Shown: positions 52,416 to 61,937, counted from the stretch's first letter. The stretch: 64,000 nt of DNA from Rhodobacteraceae bacterium IMCC1335 (GCA_039640495.1 CP046864.1:2336001-2400000), one strand, 5' to 3'. The notes: generated from the sequence alone by a model not told the origin. Numbers and translations are program-made.

Positions 52416-53254
52416 TCATTGATGCGCATCAACATTTTTGGCAGCCCTTGCGCGGCGATTACGGCTGGATGCCCGAAGATAACCCAACGCTGAACAGAGC
52501 CTATGCCCCAAAAGACCTGTTACCGATCCTGACGCGGCACAATATTGGCGGCACCATCCTGGTTCAGGCGGCCCCCAGTGTGGAAGAAACCGAATATATG
52601 CTAGGCTTGGCAGATGGCTGCGATGCGATTTTGGGCGTCGTTGGCTGGGTCGATTTTGAAACCCCCAGCCAACGCCAAACGCTCGCACGATTATCGCAGC
52701 ATCCAAAGTTTTTGGGGGTGCGCCCGATGATCCAAGATATACCCGATGTCAATTGGATGCTCAGATCGGATATCCAATGGGCCTTTGAAAGCATTTGCCA
52801 GCTTGACCTGAGCTTTGATGCACTTGGATTTCCCCAACATTTGCCAAATTTTTTAACGCTGGCGAAACGGTATCCTGAAATGAGAACGGTCTATGACCAT
52901 TGTATGAAGCCGCAAATTCGCGATGCCATGGCCGGGCAAGACGCGTTCACAGAATGGGCTGAGGGGATCACCGCCCTGGCCAATATTGGCAGCGGATATT
53001 GCAAATTATCAGGTTTAATCACCGAAGCGGGCGAGGGCTGGACAAAAGCCGATTTAAAACCGTTCTCCGATCACATATTGCAAAGCTTTGGGCCTGATCG
53101 CGTGATGTGGGGCTCGGACTGGCCAGTCTGCCGCCTACAAGGCGAATATAACGTATGGCTTAGCGCAGCCCAAAGCCTTACCGCGCATTTAACGCCGCTC
53201 GAGCAGGGGAAGGTTTTTGGGCAAAATGCCCGAAATTTTTATCACTTGCGATAA
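52412..53254 (+). CDS. Amidohydrolase, L-fuconolactonase-like
   Basis: The 280-residue TIM-barrel hydrolase starts MIIDAHQHFWQPLRGDYGWM with the metal HxH motif and has FLGVRPMIQDI, TVYDHCMKP and the late aspartate in MWGSDWPVC. This matches the COG3618 sugar lactonases such as L-fucono-1,5-lactonase. It overlaps the dehydrogenase gene (ATGA), giving the expected dehydrogenase-lactonase pair: sugar to lactone to aldonic acid. Confidence 0.87.
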   Translation: MIIDAHQHFWQPLRGDYGWMPEDNPTLNRAYAPKDLLPILTRHNIGGTILVQAAPSVEETEYMLGLADGCDAILGVVGWVDFETPSQRQTLARLSQHPKFLGVRPMIQDIPDVNWMLRSDIQWAFESICQLDLSFDALGFPQHLPNFLTLAKRYPEMRTVYDHCMKPQIRDAMAGQDAFTEWAEGITALANIGSGYCKLSGLITEAGEGWTKADLKPFSDHILQSFGPDRVMWGSDWPVCRLQGEYNVWLSAAQSLTAHLTPLEQGKVFGQNARNFYHLR

Positions 53255-53260
53255 CGCGGC

Positions 53261-54136
53261 CTAAAGCGCGCCTTTCTGCATAAGGGCTTTGATGTCGCCA
53301 GGGGTGATCGCCGCACGCTGACGCCGCGGTGTGGCGACGTGCAGCGCCGCGGCAGCTTGGGCATATCTAAGCGCGGTTTCCCAAGGGATCTGCGCAAGCC
53401 GCTGCGCCGCCAAGGCGCCAACAAAAACATCCCCTGCCCCATGCGAAGACAAAGACGGCACCTCAAAAGCAGGAAAACTTTGACAGGCGCCATCGGGCAA
53501 AATCAAATCAAGCCCATCCGCCCCTTTGGTTATGATCTTAGTTAATCTCTGATAGGCAGGGTTAGAAAAAAAGGCTTGATAGAATTGCGCTTCGACACGG
53601 TTCATAATCACCACATCCAGCTGTTCCATCAGCGCCGGCCCAATCTCGCGGGCTGGCGCAGCATTCAGCCAAACCTCGCTGCCGTTTGCGCGCGCGCGTT
53701 GCGCAAGTGCCAAATTGATTGCCTCGGGAATTTCATTTTGCAGCAAAAGCAGGCCAGTCTCCGCGTCAAGCGACACTTGCGCTGCGTCAATCCGCAAATT
53801 GGCTTCAGAGACGATCACCGCGCCGTATTCGCCGCCCGCCTCCAGAATTGCCACGCTCATCCCACTGGCCCCCGGATCCTGCTGCAATTGCGACAGATCC
53901 AAGCCAGACTCTTGCAAAACGCGCAATAAACTCTTGCCAAACTCATCTTGGCCAAGGCGGCCTACAAAATAAGTATTGGCGCCATTGCGTTGCGCCGCAA
54001 CCGCCTGATTGCCCCCTTTACCGCCAAAATCATACGCCACGGCACTGCCGCGCACCGTTTCATCGCGCTGCGGTAAATTGGGCGCTTGAACCAAAACATC
54101 CCAATGCAAAGCCCCAAGCACGCAGAGCCGTGTCAT
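53261..54136 (-). CDS. PfkB-family carbohydrate kinase
   Basis: The 291-residue kinase shows the PfkB patterns DFGGKGGNQAVAAQRNGA and SLSSHGAGDVFVGALAAQRL with the catalytic aspartate. It is a second ribokinase-like protein in the region besides 40334-41236. It overlaps the isomerase gene by 4 bases, so both work in one pathway. The substrate may be a sugar acid or an isomerised sugar. It is convergent with the lactonase gene, 6 bases apart. Confidence 0.87.
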   Translation of the reverse strand: MTRLCVLGALHWDVLVQAPNLPQRDETVRGSAVAYDFGGKGGNQAVAAQRNGANTYFVGRLGQDEFGKSLLRVLQESGLDLSQLQQDPGASGMSVAILEAGGEYGAVIVSEANLRIDAAQVSLDAETGLLLLQNEIPEAINLALAQRARANGSEVWLNAAPAREIGPALMEQLDVVIMNRVEAQFYQAFFSNPAYQRLTKIITKGADGLDLILPDGACQSFPAFEVPSLSSHGAGDVFVGALAAQRLAQIPWETALRYAQAAAALHVATPRRQRAAITPGDIKALMQKGAL

Positions 54137-55119
54137 GCGAAGAGGCTGCCCTGAACGATGCGCATCGCATTGGGCGCATCTTGCTGGGCAATCGCCCGCT
54201 GCAAATCGGCATTATCGGCCAGACGGGCGGCGATAGGCAGTAATTTGTGAATTGCGGCGATATTGCTCTGGGCTTCGGCAACAGGATCCAAGCCGGAATG
54301 GTCGGGAAATGTGTCAAAATACAACGCGCCGCGATAGTTTAAACGTTGCAGTTCAACCAAAAGCTCAACCGTTTGGATCGGATGCACCGCCGCCACCATC
54401 AACCCATTATCCCATTTGCCATAGCCATCGTTTAAATGAACTCCAAGCAGCTTCGAATGCCGCGCAATCAAACTGGCCGCAAAGGCCGGCATTTCATCCG
54501 CATAAAGCACATGCGCAAAATCTAACGTTACGCCGGTATTCGGGCGGCCAATCTCTTTAAGCGCCAAAAGCGTAGTTGCACCATCCGGCATAAGCGCGAA
54601 AGCCCGCGGCTCATTCGGCTTATATTCTAAAGCAATTTCAATATCTGGATTATGATCCGCCACCTCAGCGATCGCTTGAACCGTATCATCCCAGATTTTG
54701 GAATAATCGGCCTGAAAGGAATAATCGAACCCATCTTGCCCCATCCAGAGCGTCATCAAAGACCCGCCAAGTTCTGCCAAAGCATCCAAGCCCGCCTTCG
54801 TTTCATCAATCGCAGCGCGGCGCACCGTTCGGTCTGGATTGGTAAACGCGCCCAGCTTGAAACCCGGATTAGTATAATAGCGCATGGCCAAACCGTTCAA
54901 CGTGATCTGTTGATCTTGAAACAGATGCTTTAAATCTTGCACCGACACATCGGCAAAATGATCCGGGTAATTGAGATCTGCAGCGTTGAGCCCTGCGGTT
55001 GCCGCGCGCGTCAGCAGGTCAATCGTAGTAATTTTGTTTTTTCCGGGCCAGTAAGCCTCTGCCCCGATTTTAAAAGCGTTCAAACGCCCTGCAAATTTGA
55101 TATCGCCGCCGGTTTTCAT
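54133..55119 (-). CDS. Sugar phosphate isomerase/epimerase-like TIM barrel protein
   Basis: From ATG 55119 (GGGGGAT just upstream) the 328-residue protein follows the xylose isomerase-like AP endonuclease 2 fold: DIEIALEYKPNEPRAF, GVTLDFAHVLYADEMPAF, LLGVHLNDGYGKWDNGLM and ALYFDTFPDHSG. Metal-binding Glu, Asp and His residues are visible in these blocks. It resembles L-rhamnose/L-fucose-type isomerases of the TIM-barrel family. It precedes the PfkB kinase with a 4-base overlap. Confidence 0.85.
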   Translation of the reverse strand: MKTGGDIKFAGRLNAFKIGAEAYWPGKNKITTIDLLTRAATAGLNAADLNYPDHFADVSVQDLKHLFQDQQITLNGLAMRYYTNPGFKLGAFTNPDRTVRRAAIDETKAGLDALAELGGSLMTLWMGQDGFDYSFQADYSKIWDDTVQAIAEVADHNPDIEIALEYKPNEPRAFALMPDGATTLLALKEIGRPNTGVTLDFAHVLYADEMPAFAASLIARHSKLLGVHLNDGYGKWDNGLMVAAVHPIQTVELLVELQRLNYRGALYFDTFPDHSGLDPVAEAQSNIAAIHKLLPIAARLADNADLQRAIAQQDAPNAMRIVQGSLFA

Positions 55120-55345
55120 TAATCCCCCGTTTCTTCTGCTCAATAAAGGCTAACACCGGCCCTGAAACTTAGCAATCTGAACCCGTGACCAAACAAAGAC
55201 GCAGCGCATTGCCTTGGCTGAACCCAGCAAGCGCTAAAAGCTTTGATCCGCAAAATAATCTGTGCTTATCTTTTGATACTCTTCTCGCGCCACGGGCTAT
55301 TTTGCCGACATGTGGCGCCAGTACAAAATAATTAAGGAAATCGTG

Positions 55346-56266
55346 ATGTATGGTGAAATTCAAGGAACGGGGTTTGACAGGATTGATCCCCGCTTTGACG
55401 CCTGCCTAACCGGGCATGGGCGCGTTGAACGGCTTTGGAGCGGCGCGCGCTGGCTGGAAGGCCCGGTTTGGTTTGCCGCTGGACGCTATCTTTTGATCTC
55501 AGACATTCCCAATAATCGTCTTTTGCGATGGGATGATACGGATGACAGCATGTCCGTATTTCGCAACCCCTCAAATTACTGCAATGGCAATACGATTGAC
55601 CAACAGGGGCGCTTGATTACCTGTGAACATCTCACGCGGCGCGTCACGCGCACCGAACATGATGGATCGATCCGGGTTTTGGCTGATGAATTTAACGGCA
55701 AAAGGCTAAACTCACCCAATGATGTAGTTGTGAAATCAGATGGATCTGTTTGGTTTACCGATCCAACATATGGCATTTTAAGCGATTATGAGGGCCGCCG
55801 GGCACCGGCCGAACAAAGCGGCTGTCATGTATATCGAATTGATCCGGAGACATCCGATATAAAACAAGTGACCCGCGACTTTATGCAACCCAATGGTTTG
55901 GCGTTTGACGCAGATGAAACGGCGTTATTCATCTCTGATACGGGGGCCTCGCATGCGGAAAACGGGCCGAAACATATTCGCAAATTTAGCCTTTGCGAAA
56001 ACGGACAAACGCTAGGCGAAAGCACGGTCTTCGCCGAATGCAGCGCAGGCTTGTTCGATGGATTTCGCTTTGACACTGCGGGCCGGCTTTGGAGCTCTGC
56101 GGCCGATGGCGTGCATTGCTATGATCCAGATGGCACGTTGATCGGAAAAATACTCATTCCCGAAATGGTCGCCAATCTGTGTTTCGGGGGCGCTGCCCGC
56201 AATCGGTTGTTTATCTCAGGCACCACGTCGCTTTATGCCGCCTATCTCAATGTTAACGGCGCCTAA
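55346..56266 (+). CDS. SMP-30/gluconolactonase family lactonase
   Basis: From ATG 55346 (TTAAGGAAAT before) the 306-residue beta-propeller reads ERLWSGARWLEGPVWFAA with the first metal glutamate. SNYCNGNTIDQQGRLITCEH, LNSPNDVVVKSDGSVWFTDPTYG, MQPNGLAFDADETALFISDTG and FDGFRFDTAGRLWSSA hold the Asn/Asp metal ligands. It hydrolyses sugar lactones. It is divergent from the isomerase-kinase pair and completes the oxidative branch together with the dehydrogenase at 51378. Confidence 0.9.
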   Translation: MYGEIQGTGFDRIDPRFDACLTGHGRVERLWSGARWLEGPVWFAAGRYLLISDIPNNRLLRWDDTDDSMSVFRNPSNYCNGNTIDQQGRLITCEHLTRRVTRTEHDGSIRVLADEFNGKRLNSPNDVVVKSDGSVWFTDPTYGILSDYEGRRAPAEQSGCHVYRIDPETSDIKQVTRDFMQPNGLAFDADETALFISDTGASHAENGPKHIRKFSLCENGQTLGESTVFAECSAGLFDGFRFDTAGRLWSSAADGVHCYDPDGTLIGKILIPEMVANLCFGGAARNRLFISGTTSLYAAYLNVNGA

Positions 56267-56355
56267 CGCAAGTGCCTTGGGTCAATTCAAATTTACGGCA
56301 AAGCGGCAATCATTCTTTTGAGAAACCCGAACCAAATCAGGTCCGCCACGCGCCG

Positions 56356-57417
56356 TTATGGAAGAACCGTGTGAAACGCGTCTCGATAGGGTTGCGCAGA
56401 GGACGGCAATTCACGCTTTAAAAAGAAATCATGATCCGTCACTTGGCGCCTCAGAACCGGTATCATTTCTTTAAACGCGGCGTAAATAGATGGGCTTGGC
56501 GCCGGCAGATCATCTTTTATCAACGCATGCAGCTGCGCCAAACGATAATACGGCACCATCGGAAACATATGATGCTCTACATGATAATTCATATCTAAAT
56601 AAATAAACCGGCTGATCTGGTTCATATAGACCGTGCGCGTGTTTAAACGGTGATCCAAAACATCTTCTGCCAATCCGCCATGCTGCAACACACCGGTCAT
56701 CACATGGTGCCACGCGCCATAAAGCCGCGGCAAGCCGATCACCATCAAGGGCAGAATGGACTCTAAAACAAGCGCAAGCGCACCGGTTGCCGCATAGATT
56801 AAAACCCAAATCCGCGCAACATGAATGACCTTTTTTGCTTCGGTCTCTGGCACATAACAAGCTTCCTCAGGATGCAGTTTCCCGCTTGCGTGAAGGCACA
56901 TCCGCGCCCAGCCATTATAGGCATCAATCAACCCAAAAAAGTTGATAACAATGCTGACCAAAGCCGGAGGGCGCATCATCAACAATTCAGGATCGCGACC
57001 AATAATATACGTATCGGTATGATGGCGCGCGTGGCTCCACCGCCACGTATAGGGGTTGCGCACCATCATGAAGCTTGAAATATGATATACCACATCGTTC
57101 ATCCACGGCGTTCGAAAGGCGGTGCCATGCCCGCATTCATGCCAGCGTGAGTCCGATGCAGATCCGTATAAAACACCATAAGCGAGCCAGAACGGCAGCG
57201 ACCAAAGGCTGGGCCAGAGCGCAATACCAGCGACCGCAAAACAGATCATCAAGCCATATAGAATAGCTGTATCGCGCAGCGCAGGCCCATTCGAGCGCTT
57301 CATTAAGGCTTTCATGTCTTTTCGAGACACGTCCGAATGATACCACTCTGCCGCAGCCAACCCCGTTTCTATTGCATTACGCCCGTTTTCTCCCAACAGG
57401 CTATAATCACGCTGCAT
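56356..57417 (-). CDS. Membrane fatty acid desaturase
   Basis: The 353-residue membrane enzyme has the three histidine boxes of diiron desaturases: HECGHGTAF, HARHHTDTYI and, near the end, YHVEHHMFPMVPYY, plus QHGGLAED in between. Hydrophobic segments at about 50-90 and 200-240 would span the membrane. The type resembles the MocD-like desaturase/hydrocarbon oxygenase group rather than the FabA-like pathway. Electron donor genes are not adjacent. A FadL-like outer membrane protein gene follows 0.8 kb away. Confidence 0.9.
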   Translation of the reverse strand: MQRDYSLLGENGRNAIETGLAAAEWYHSDVSRKDMKALMKRSNGPALRDTAILYGLMICFAVAGIALWPSLWSLPFWLAYGVLYGSASDSRWHECGHGTAFRTPWMNDVVYHISSFMMVRNPYTWRWSHARHHTDTYIIGRDPELLMMRPPALVSIVINFFGLIDAYNGWARMCLHASGKLHPEEACYVPETEAKKVIHVARIWVLIYAATGALALVLESILPLMVIGLPRLYGAWHHVMTGVLQHGGLAEDVLDHRLNTRTVYMNQISRFIYLDMNYHVEHHMFPMVPYYRLAQLHALIKDDLPAPSPSIYAAFKEMIPVLRRQVTDHDFFLKRELPSSAQPYRDAFHTVLP

Positions 57418-58228
57418 CCTATCGCCCCCAATCTTTCATCTTAAGGTGGTTTCATAGAGTATAATTTACGCGTTATTCTTTTGAGAGCCAGTCTAAAAAA
57501 CAATCGAGGTGCTAAAAATAACCCATCGCCTCCTTTGCTCTGTAAGATCTGACGCTTTATTATAGCGCGCCGACATGGACAGGTTTTTAAAATAACGCAA
57601 GCAATTGGGCGAGCCAAGCGCAACTAATATACACTCAAAACGTGTATTTTAAGCTATTTTCAAATAATTAAATTTGATAATATGAATACAAAATCTCGCT
57701 AAAGTAGAATAATTTTCATTGTGCGTAATATAAAGAAGCAAATAACATGCCAGAACTTAAAATCATGTATTTTTTTGTATATAAATATATTAAAGCATTG
57801 TAAAACAATGTCTTAAAAAATATGCCATGCATGAAGACCGGGCAACTCAAAACCAAACGATCCTGTGGATAACTTTGTGGTTAACTCTAAGCATGGCCTC
57901 TTTCTAAATCGCAGACCTGTCAAAACAATAGGCTGCAATTTAGCCGCGCAACGATAACGCAGCGGGGTAAAAAAACCAATCCAACTTAATAGGAAGAAAA
58001 ACTAACCTGTAAAGCGCCAACCTTGGCTTTGCGATCATTCTGCAGCGCATTTCTAAAACTTCTGATTGCACCTAAGGGGCCATCACATCGCAGGCATAAT
58101 GTATCAAAAAGGGTATACAGGCACATCATAAAGTATAAATTTGTGCTTTTTCTTTCGAAAAACAATAGAATTACTGGCTTTAAAGAAAGAAAAAGCGATA
58201 CAGTTTGACTTAAAACTGGGAGAAGAAA
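57418..58228. other. 811-base AT-rich intergenic region with a DnaA-box-like word
   Basis: The stretch 57640-57830 is strongly AT-rich. A perfect TGTGGATAA (DnaA box on one strand) lies at about 57864-57872, followed by TTTGTGGTTAAC. No cluster of DnaA boxes and no typical origin genes are nearby. The region most likely carries promoters for the divergent desaturase and porin genes. No gene is supported. Confidence 0.35.
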
Positions 58229-59329
58229 ATGGTAAGATTTATTGTACGTGTAGCTGGTTTATGCGTATCCAGCACCACATTAATGGCTGGCGGCATGGAA
58301 AGAACTGCGCTTTCAACTGGGTTTATGTATGAAAAAGGCGGATATGCCGAAGTGGCTTATTCGAGCCGAGACTATACAGTCACCGCGCCGACATTTGCAC
58401 CTAAAGAATCCGTATTGGGAGACCTAAATGATATTTCAATAGCGGCGAAGTTTGATATCACCGAAGCTATCAGCGTCGGGTTGAGCCAATATAATCAGGC
58501 AGGGATTAGCTTGGATTATCAAGGAGCCGGTGAAACCGCACTGAGCGGCGCATTAACCGCGAAAGGTCCCAAGGTTAGCCTGGATATCGACGCATTGGTC
58601 ATAATGGGCCGATATGTTGTTGACGAAAACTTTAGCGTCATTTTGGGGATAAAAAATTCTACCATCAAAGATGCAACTGCAGATATTTTTAAATTATCAA
58701 CTGCTGCGACCACTGCGGCAACTATCGCTGGAAAAACTGAGTCTGGAGCGATAACGGCAATCGCATATGAAAGACCTGATATCGCTTTGCGCGTCGAATA
58801 TCTTTATGAGGCTGATACATCTTTTAAGTTAGACACTACAGGGGGACATCCCGGCGTAGCCACTAACCCGTACACAAGCGGCTCGCTTCCAGATTATCAG
58901 ACAATAAACTTTCAGACGGGAATCGCAGCCGATACTTTGGCCTTTGGATCTATCAGAATGGCTGATTGGAAAAACCACCAAATTGCGGTTGGCCCTCAAC
59001 CGTTGGCAGCACCAACCTCGAGCTTTTCAAATTCGACGACCTACAGTATAGGTGTTGGCAGAAAAATGACTGACAACTTATCCCTTTCCCTGTCGACAAA
59101 CTGGGAAAATGGCACAGAATCGTCAGGAACATCGCTCCTGTCACCAACCAACGGGTACAATGGGTATAGCCTTGGCGGCAAATACACTGTTGATAATTTA
59201 GTGATTAGTGCAGGGGCAAACTACACAACAGTCGGTAATAAAACTATTACTGTGGCTGGCTTAGGTTCTGATAAATTCAGCGGTAACAGCGTCTTAAGCT
59301 ATGGCATCAAAGTTGGCATGAACTTTTAA
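58229..59329 (+). CDS. FadL/OmpP1-family outer membrane protein
   Basis: The 366-residue protein has a signal peptide ending near LMAGG and the FadL-type N-terminus GGMERTALSTGFMYEKGGYAE, which corresponds to the hatch. Alternating beta-strand text and a C-terminal phenylalanine (GIKVGMNF) support an outer membrane barrel. FadL relatives take up fatty acids or aromatic hydrophobic compounds. GGGAGAAG lies before the start. A strong terminator follows 15 bases after the stop. Confidence 0.85.
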   Translation: MVRFIVRVAGLCVSSTTLMAGGMERTALSTGFMYEKGGYAEVAYSSRDYTVTAPTFAPKESVLGDLNDISIAAKFDITEAISVGLSQYNQAGISLDYQGAGETALSGALTAKGPKVSLDIDALVIMGRYVVDENFSVILGIKNSTIKDATADIFKLSTAATTAATIAGKTESGAITAIAYERPDIALRVEYLYEADTSFKLDTTGGHPGVATNPYTSGSLPDYQTINFQTGIAADTLAFGSIRMADWKNHQIAVGPQPLAAPTSSFSNSTTYSIGVGRKMTDNLSLSLSTNWENGTESSGTSLLSPTNGYNGYSLGGKYTVDNLVISAGANYTTVGNKTITVAGLGSDKFSGNSVLSYGIKVGMNF

Positions 59330-59344
59330 CGTTATGCACAATGC

Positions 59345-59381
59345 GCTCTATCCCTGCAAAACGGGATAGAGCTACCTTTTT
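59345..59381 (+). terminator. Intrinsic terminator after the FadL-like gene
   Basis: A perfect 10-bp stem GCTCTATCCC / GGGATAGAGC around an 8-base loop is followed by TACCTTTTT. This is a textbook rho-independent terminator. Confidence 0.92.
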
Positions 59382-59521
59382 AAAACCCCATAGCGCTTCT
59401 CTGATGAATTTTTGCAATTATAGCGAAGAACTACACCCAAGGCGGGAAAGACCTTGCCCCTTATCACTAATATCCACAAAATTCGTATAAAACGCGGGCA
59501 ATTAAAAATGGACCATACAGA

Positions 59522-60498
59522 ATGAAAGCCATGCTGTGCGAAAAATTTGGCCCTCCTGAAGATCTGGTGCTCAAAAAAGTTCCGGATCTGATTCCAACAC
59601 AGGGTCAGGTGCGCGTTGCGACTGAGGCCTGCGGCGTGAACTTCCCCGATACGCTGATCATTGAAAATAAATATCAATTCAAGCCCGACCTGCCTTTTGC
59701 ACCAGGCGGCGAGGTCACCGGGATTGTGGATGCGGTTGGCGATGGGGTGTCGCAAAATCTGCTTGGGCAATCTGTAATGTGTATGACCTTATCGGGGGAT
59801 TTGCAGAGCAAACCCTGTGCAAAGCCGAAGATCTGATTATCCGCCCCAGCTTTATGCCCAGCACCGTTGCCGCCGGGTTTACCATGACCTATGGCACCTC
59901 GATGCACGCGCTTAAACAGCGCGCGCAATTGCAAGCCGGCGAAACGCTGCTTGTGCTGGGCGCCGGTGGCGGCGTTGGTTTGGCCGCCGTTGAAATCGGC
60001 AAACAGATGAACGCCTCGGTCATCGCGGCTGCCAGCTCGGCAGAAAAATTAAACGCGGCCAAAAACGCCGGCGCCGATCACTTAATCGACTATTCGCAGC
60101 AAGATCTGCGCAGCGCGCTTAAGGATATCACCGGCAAAAAAGGCGTTGACGTGGTCTATGATCCCGTTGGCGGAGACATGTTTGAAGCGGCCCTTAGATC
60201 AACAGCCTGGGGCGGGCGCGTTCTTGTTGTTGGCTTTGCTTCGGGCGAAATTCCCAAAATACCGGTAAATCTTGCGCTGTTGAAAGGTTGTTCGATCGTT
60301 GGCGTGTTCTGGGGCGCGTTTCGGCTTAATTACACCAATGAGGATAATGAAAATTTTAAGCAGCTTTTTGCTTGGTATGAGGCTGGAAAGCTGAAACCTT
60401 ACGCCTCTAAGATCTATGCATTAGAGGCGGCAGCACAGGCGTTAAACGATCTAAAGAACCGCAAAGCCGTGGGCAAAATTGTGCTCAAAACAACATAA
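59522..60498 (+). pseudogene. Zinc-type NADPH:quinone oxidoreductase (MDR family), frameshifted
   Basis: From ATG 59522 the N-terminal domain reads MKAMLCEKFGPPEDLVLKK, ACGVNFPDTLIIENKYQ and FAPGGEVTGIV. After GQSVMCMT the frame is lost at 59787-59788, where CC replaces an expected CCC. In the next frame LIGGFAEQTLCKAEDL continues, followed by the NADPH site LVLGAGGGVGLAAVEIGK, SSAEKLNAAKNAGADHLIDY and GGRVLVVGFASGEIPKIPVN. One added C yields a complete enzyme of about 325 residues, the normal length. Such enzymes reduce quinones or enoyl compounds. The single defect in a short C run may be a sequence error. Confidence 0.85.
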
Positions 60499-60640
60499 TG
60501 GTTACGCAACTTCACCGAAGGGCCGTTTCAATCCGCCATCTTGGCTTGAGCACAGCGTTGCTTTTAGAAAGCCAATCTGCCACTGTTTGCGTAAGGCCTA
60601 ATAATTTTTACAATTTATCCGATATAGAAGCGAGGTCCTC

Positions 60641-61033
60641 ATGAATTTATTCGGCACAGCCACCCTGCTTACAACATTGCTAGCCAGCTCTATCGCGGCG
60701 GATCCGCTGGTTGGAAAATGGCAAACCGTCCCGGATGACAATGGCAATTTCGGCCATGTTGAAATATCGCTCTGCGACACGTCCTTATGCGGTGTTTTGG
60801 TTCAGAGCTACGGAGCTGACGGGAAAAAACGTGAGAGTGAAAATATTGGCCGAACATTGATTTGGGATATGAAAAACCAAGGCGACGGAAACTATGGAAA
60901 TGGTAAAATCTACTCGCCCGATCGCGACAAAACATATTCTTCGAAACTCGTTCTGGAAGGGAATGCGCTGAAAGTGTCAGGATGCGTGCTGTTTATCTGC
61001 CGCGATGGCGGTACATGGACACGCGTCAAATAG
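60641..61033 (+). CDS. DUF2147 family periplasmic protein
   Basis: The 130-residue protein has a signal peptide ending near SSIAA. DUF2147 text follows: DPLVGKWQTVPDDNGNFGHVEI, GRTLIWDMKNQGDGNYGNGKIYSPDRDKTY split by short turns, and the ending KVSGCVLFICRDGGTWTRV. The family forms a small lipocalin-like barrel in the periplasm with unknown ligand. Length is normal. Confidence 0.87.
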   Translation: MNLFGTATLLTTLLASSIAADPLVGKWQTVPDDNGNFGHVEISLCDTSLCGVLVQSYGADGKKRESENIGRTLIWDMKNQGDGNYGNGKIYSPDRDKTYSSKLVLEGNALKVSGCVLFICRDGGTWTRVK

Positions 61034-61743
61034 AGCCAGGCTCTGAATAGATCCGTTTACACTGATGAGTGAAGTCTATTTATAAAATACAGTTTCGATC
61101 ATATGTCCTCAGAACGGCGTTGAGTGAATGATCCCAATACCTTGCGAAGATCTGAGCAATAAGTGTCGCGACATTCGGCCATACCTGCTCTCCCTCAAAG
61201 CAACGTCGGATTGGCCTTATCAGTGTGCCGGTGTGGCTTTTGTCTTAACTTTTTCCAGAGACTTTCTGTTTTGATTTATTGGCTCTAGGGCTTTGCTAAG
61301 AGCTATTTATTTGATCGCTGGCCTCCTGCATCGTGCATCGTGCATCGTGCATCGTGCATTTTTTGACGATATATATAAGCTGTCAATGATCGAAGGCTGT
61401 TTGGGTTCAATTCGGCGCCGTGATGCGTTGCGCTGGCAAGATGAGGCATGTGTTTTGGTATTTGATTTTTACCGATGTGAGGGCTTTTGGCGCGGGATCG
61501 CGACAGATGTCCGCATCCGGGCGTGTTTTGTTTGTTTTAGAGGGATGTTTTTTGTGGGTTTGCGCTGGGGATCTGTCTGCGAGGCGATGCTTGTTTATTG
61601 CGATGATGCCTTCGATTTAAGACGCCTGTTCTAGCAATCGCGCATGCAGATTTATCTTACGCGTTGGAAAAGGGCTTTGAGCGATATAGTTTGGGATATG
61701 TATTGTGATCGTTTTGAGAGATACGCGGATTTGGTATTTTCTA
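61034..61743. other. 710-base region downstream of the rRNA operon
   Basis: Two frames above 80 codons cross this stretch (61293-61634 and 61644-61910) but they run through a 7-base tandem repeat and into the 5S gene, so they are not taken as genes. No tRNA is seen here, although rRNA operons of Rhodobacterales often end in tRNA-fMet. No clear terminator was found. Confidence 0.4.
61327..61359. repeat. Short tandem repeat, 7-base unit TGCATCG
   Basis: Four full copies and a partial fifth copy of TGCATCG follow each other without mismatch. Such perfect 7-mers vary in copy number by slippage. It lies outside any supported gene. Confidence 0.9.
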
Positions 61744-61861
61744 GGTTTGGCGGTGACTTACTCTCCCACGTCTTAAGACGCAGTACCATCAGCGCAACGG
61801 CACTTAACGGCCGGGTTCGGAATGGAGCCGGGTGTTTTGCTCGTGCTATGGCCACCAAACC
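61744..61861 (-). rRNA. rrf: 5S ribosomal RNA
   Basis: On the minus strand the stretch starts with GGTTTGGTGGCCATAGC, has the conserved CCGAACCCGG loop region and ends with GTCACCGCCAAACC, whose ends pair to the terminal helix. The length of about 116-118 bases is normal. It lies about 76 bases after the 3' end of the 23S gene, in the usual 23S-5S order. Confidence 0.93.
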
Positions 61862-61937
61862 GAGAAAATACCAAATCCAAGTCAAGCATATATATGTGTA
61901 TGCTTTTTGATGTGAGTAATATCTGACTATTACTGGA

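Noticed and set aside
57640..57960. Replication origin suggested by AT-rich DNA and a TGTGGATAA word
   Set aside because: Only one perfect DnaA box, no box cluster and no origin-linked genes nearby.
61293..61634. 113-codon frame after the rRNA operon
   Set aside because: It runs through a perfect 7-mer tandem repeat and has no ribosome binding site or domain.
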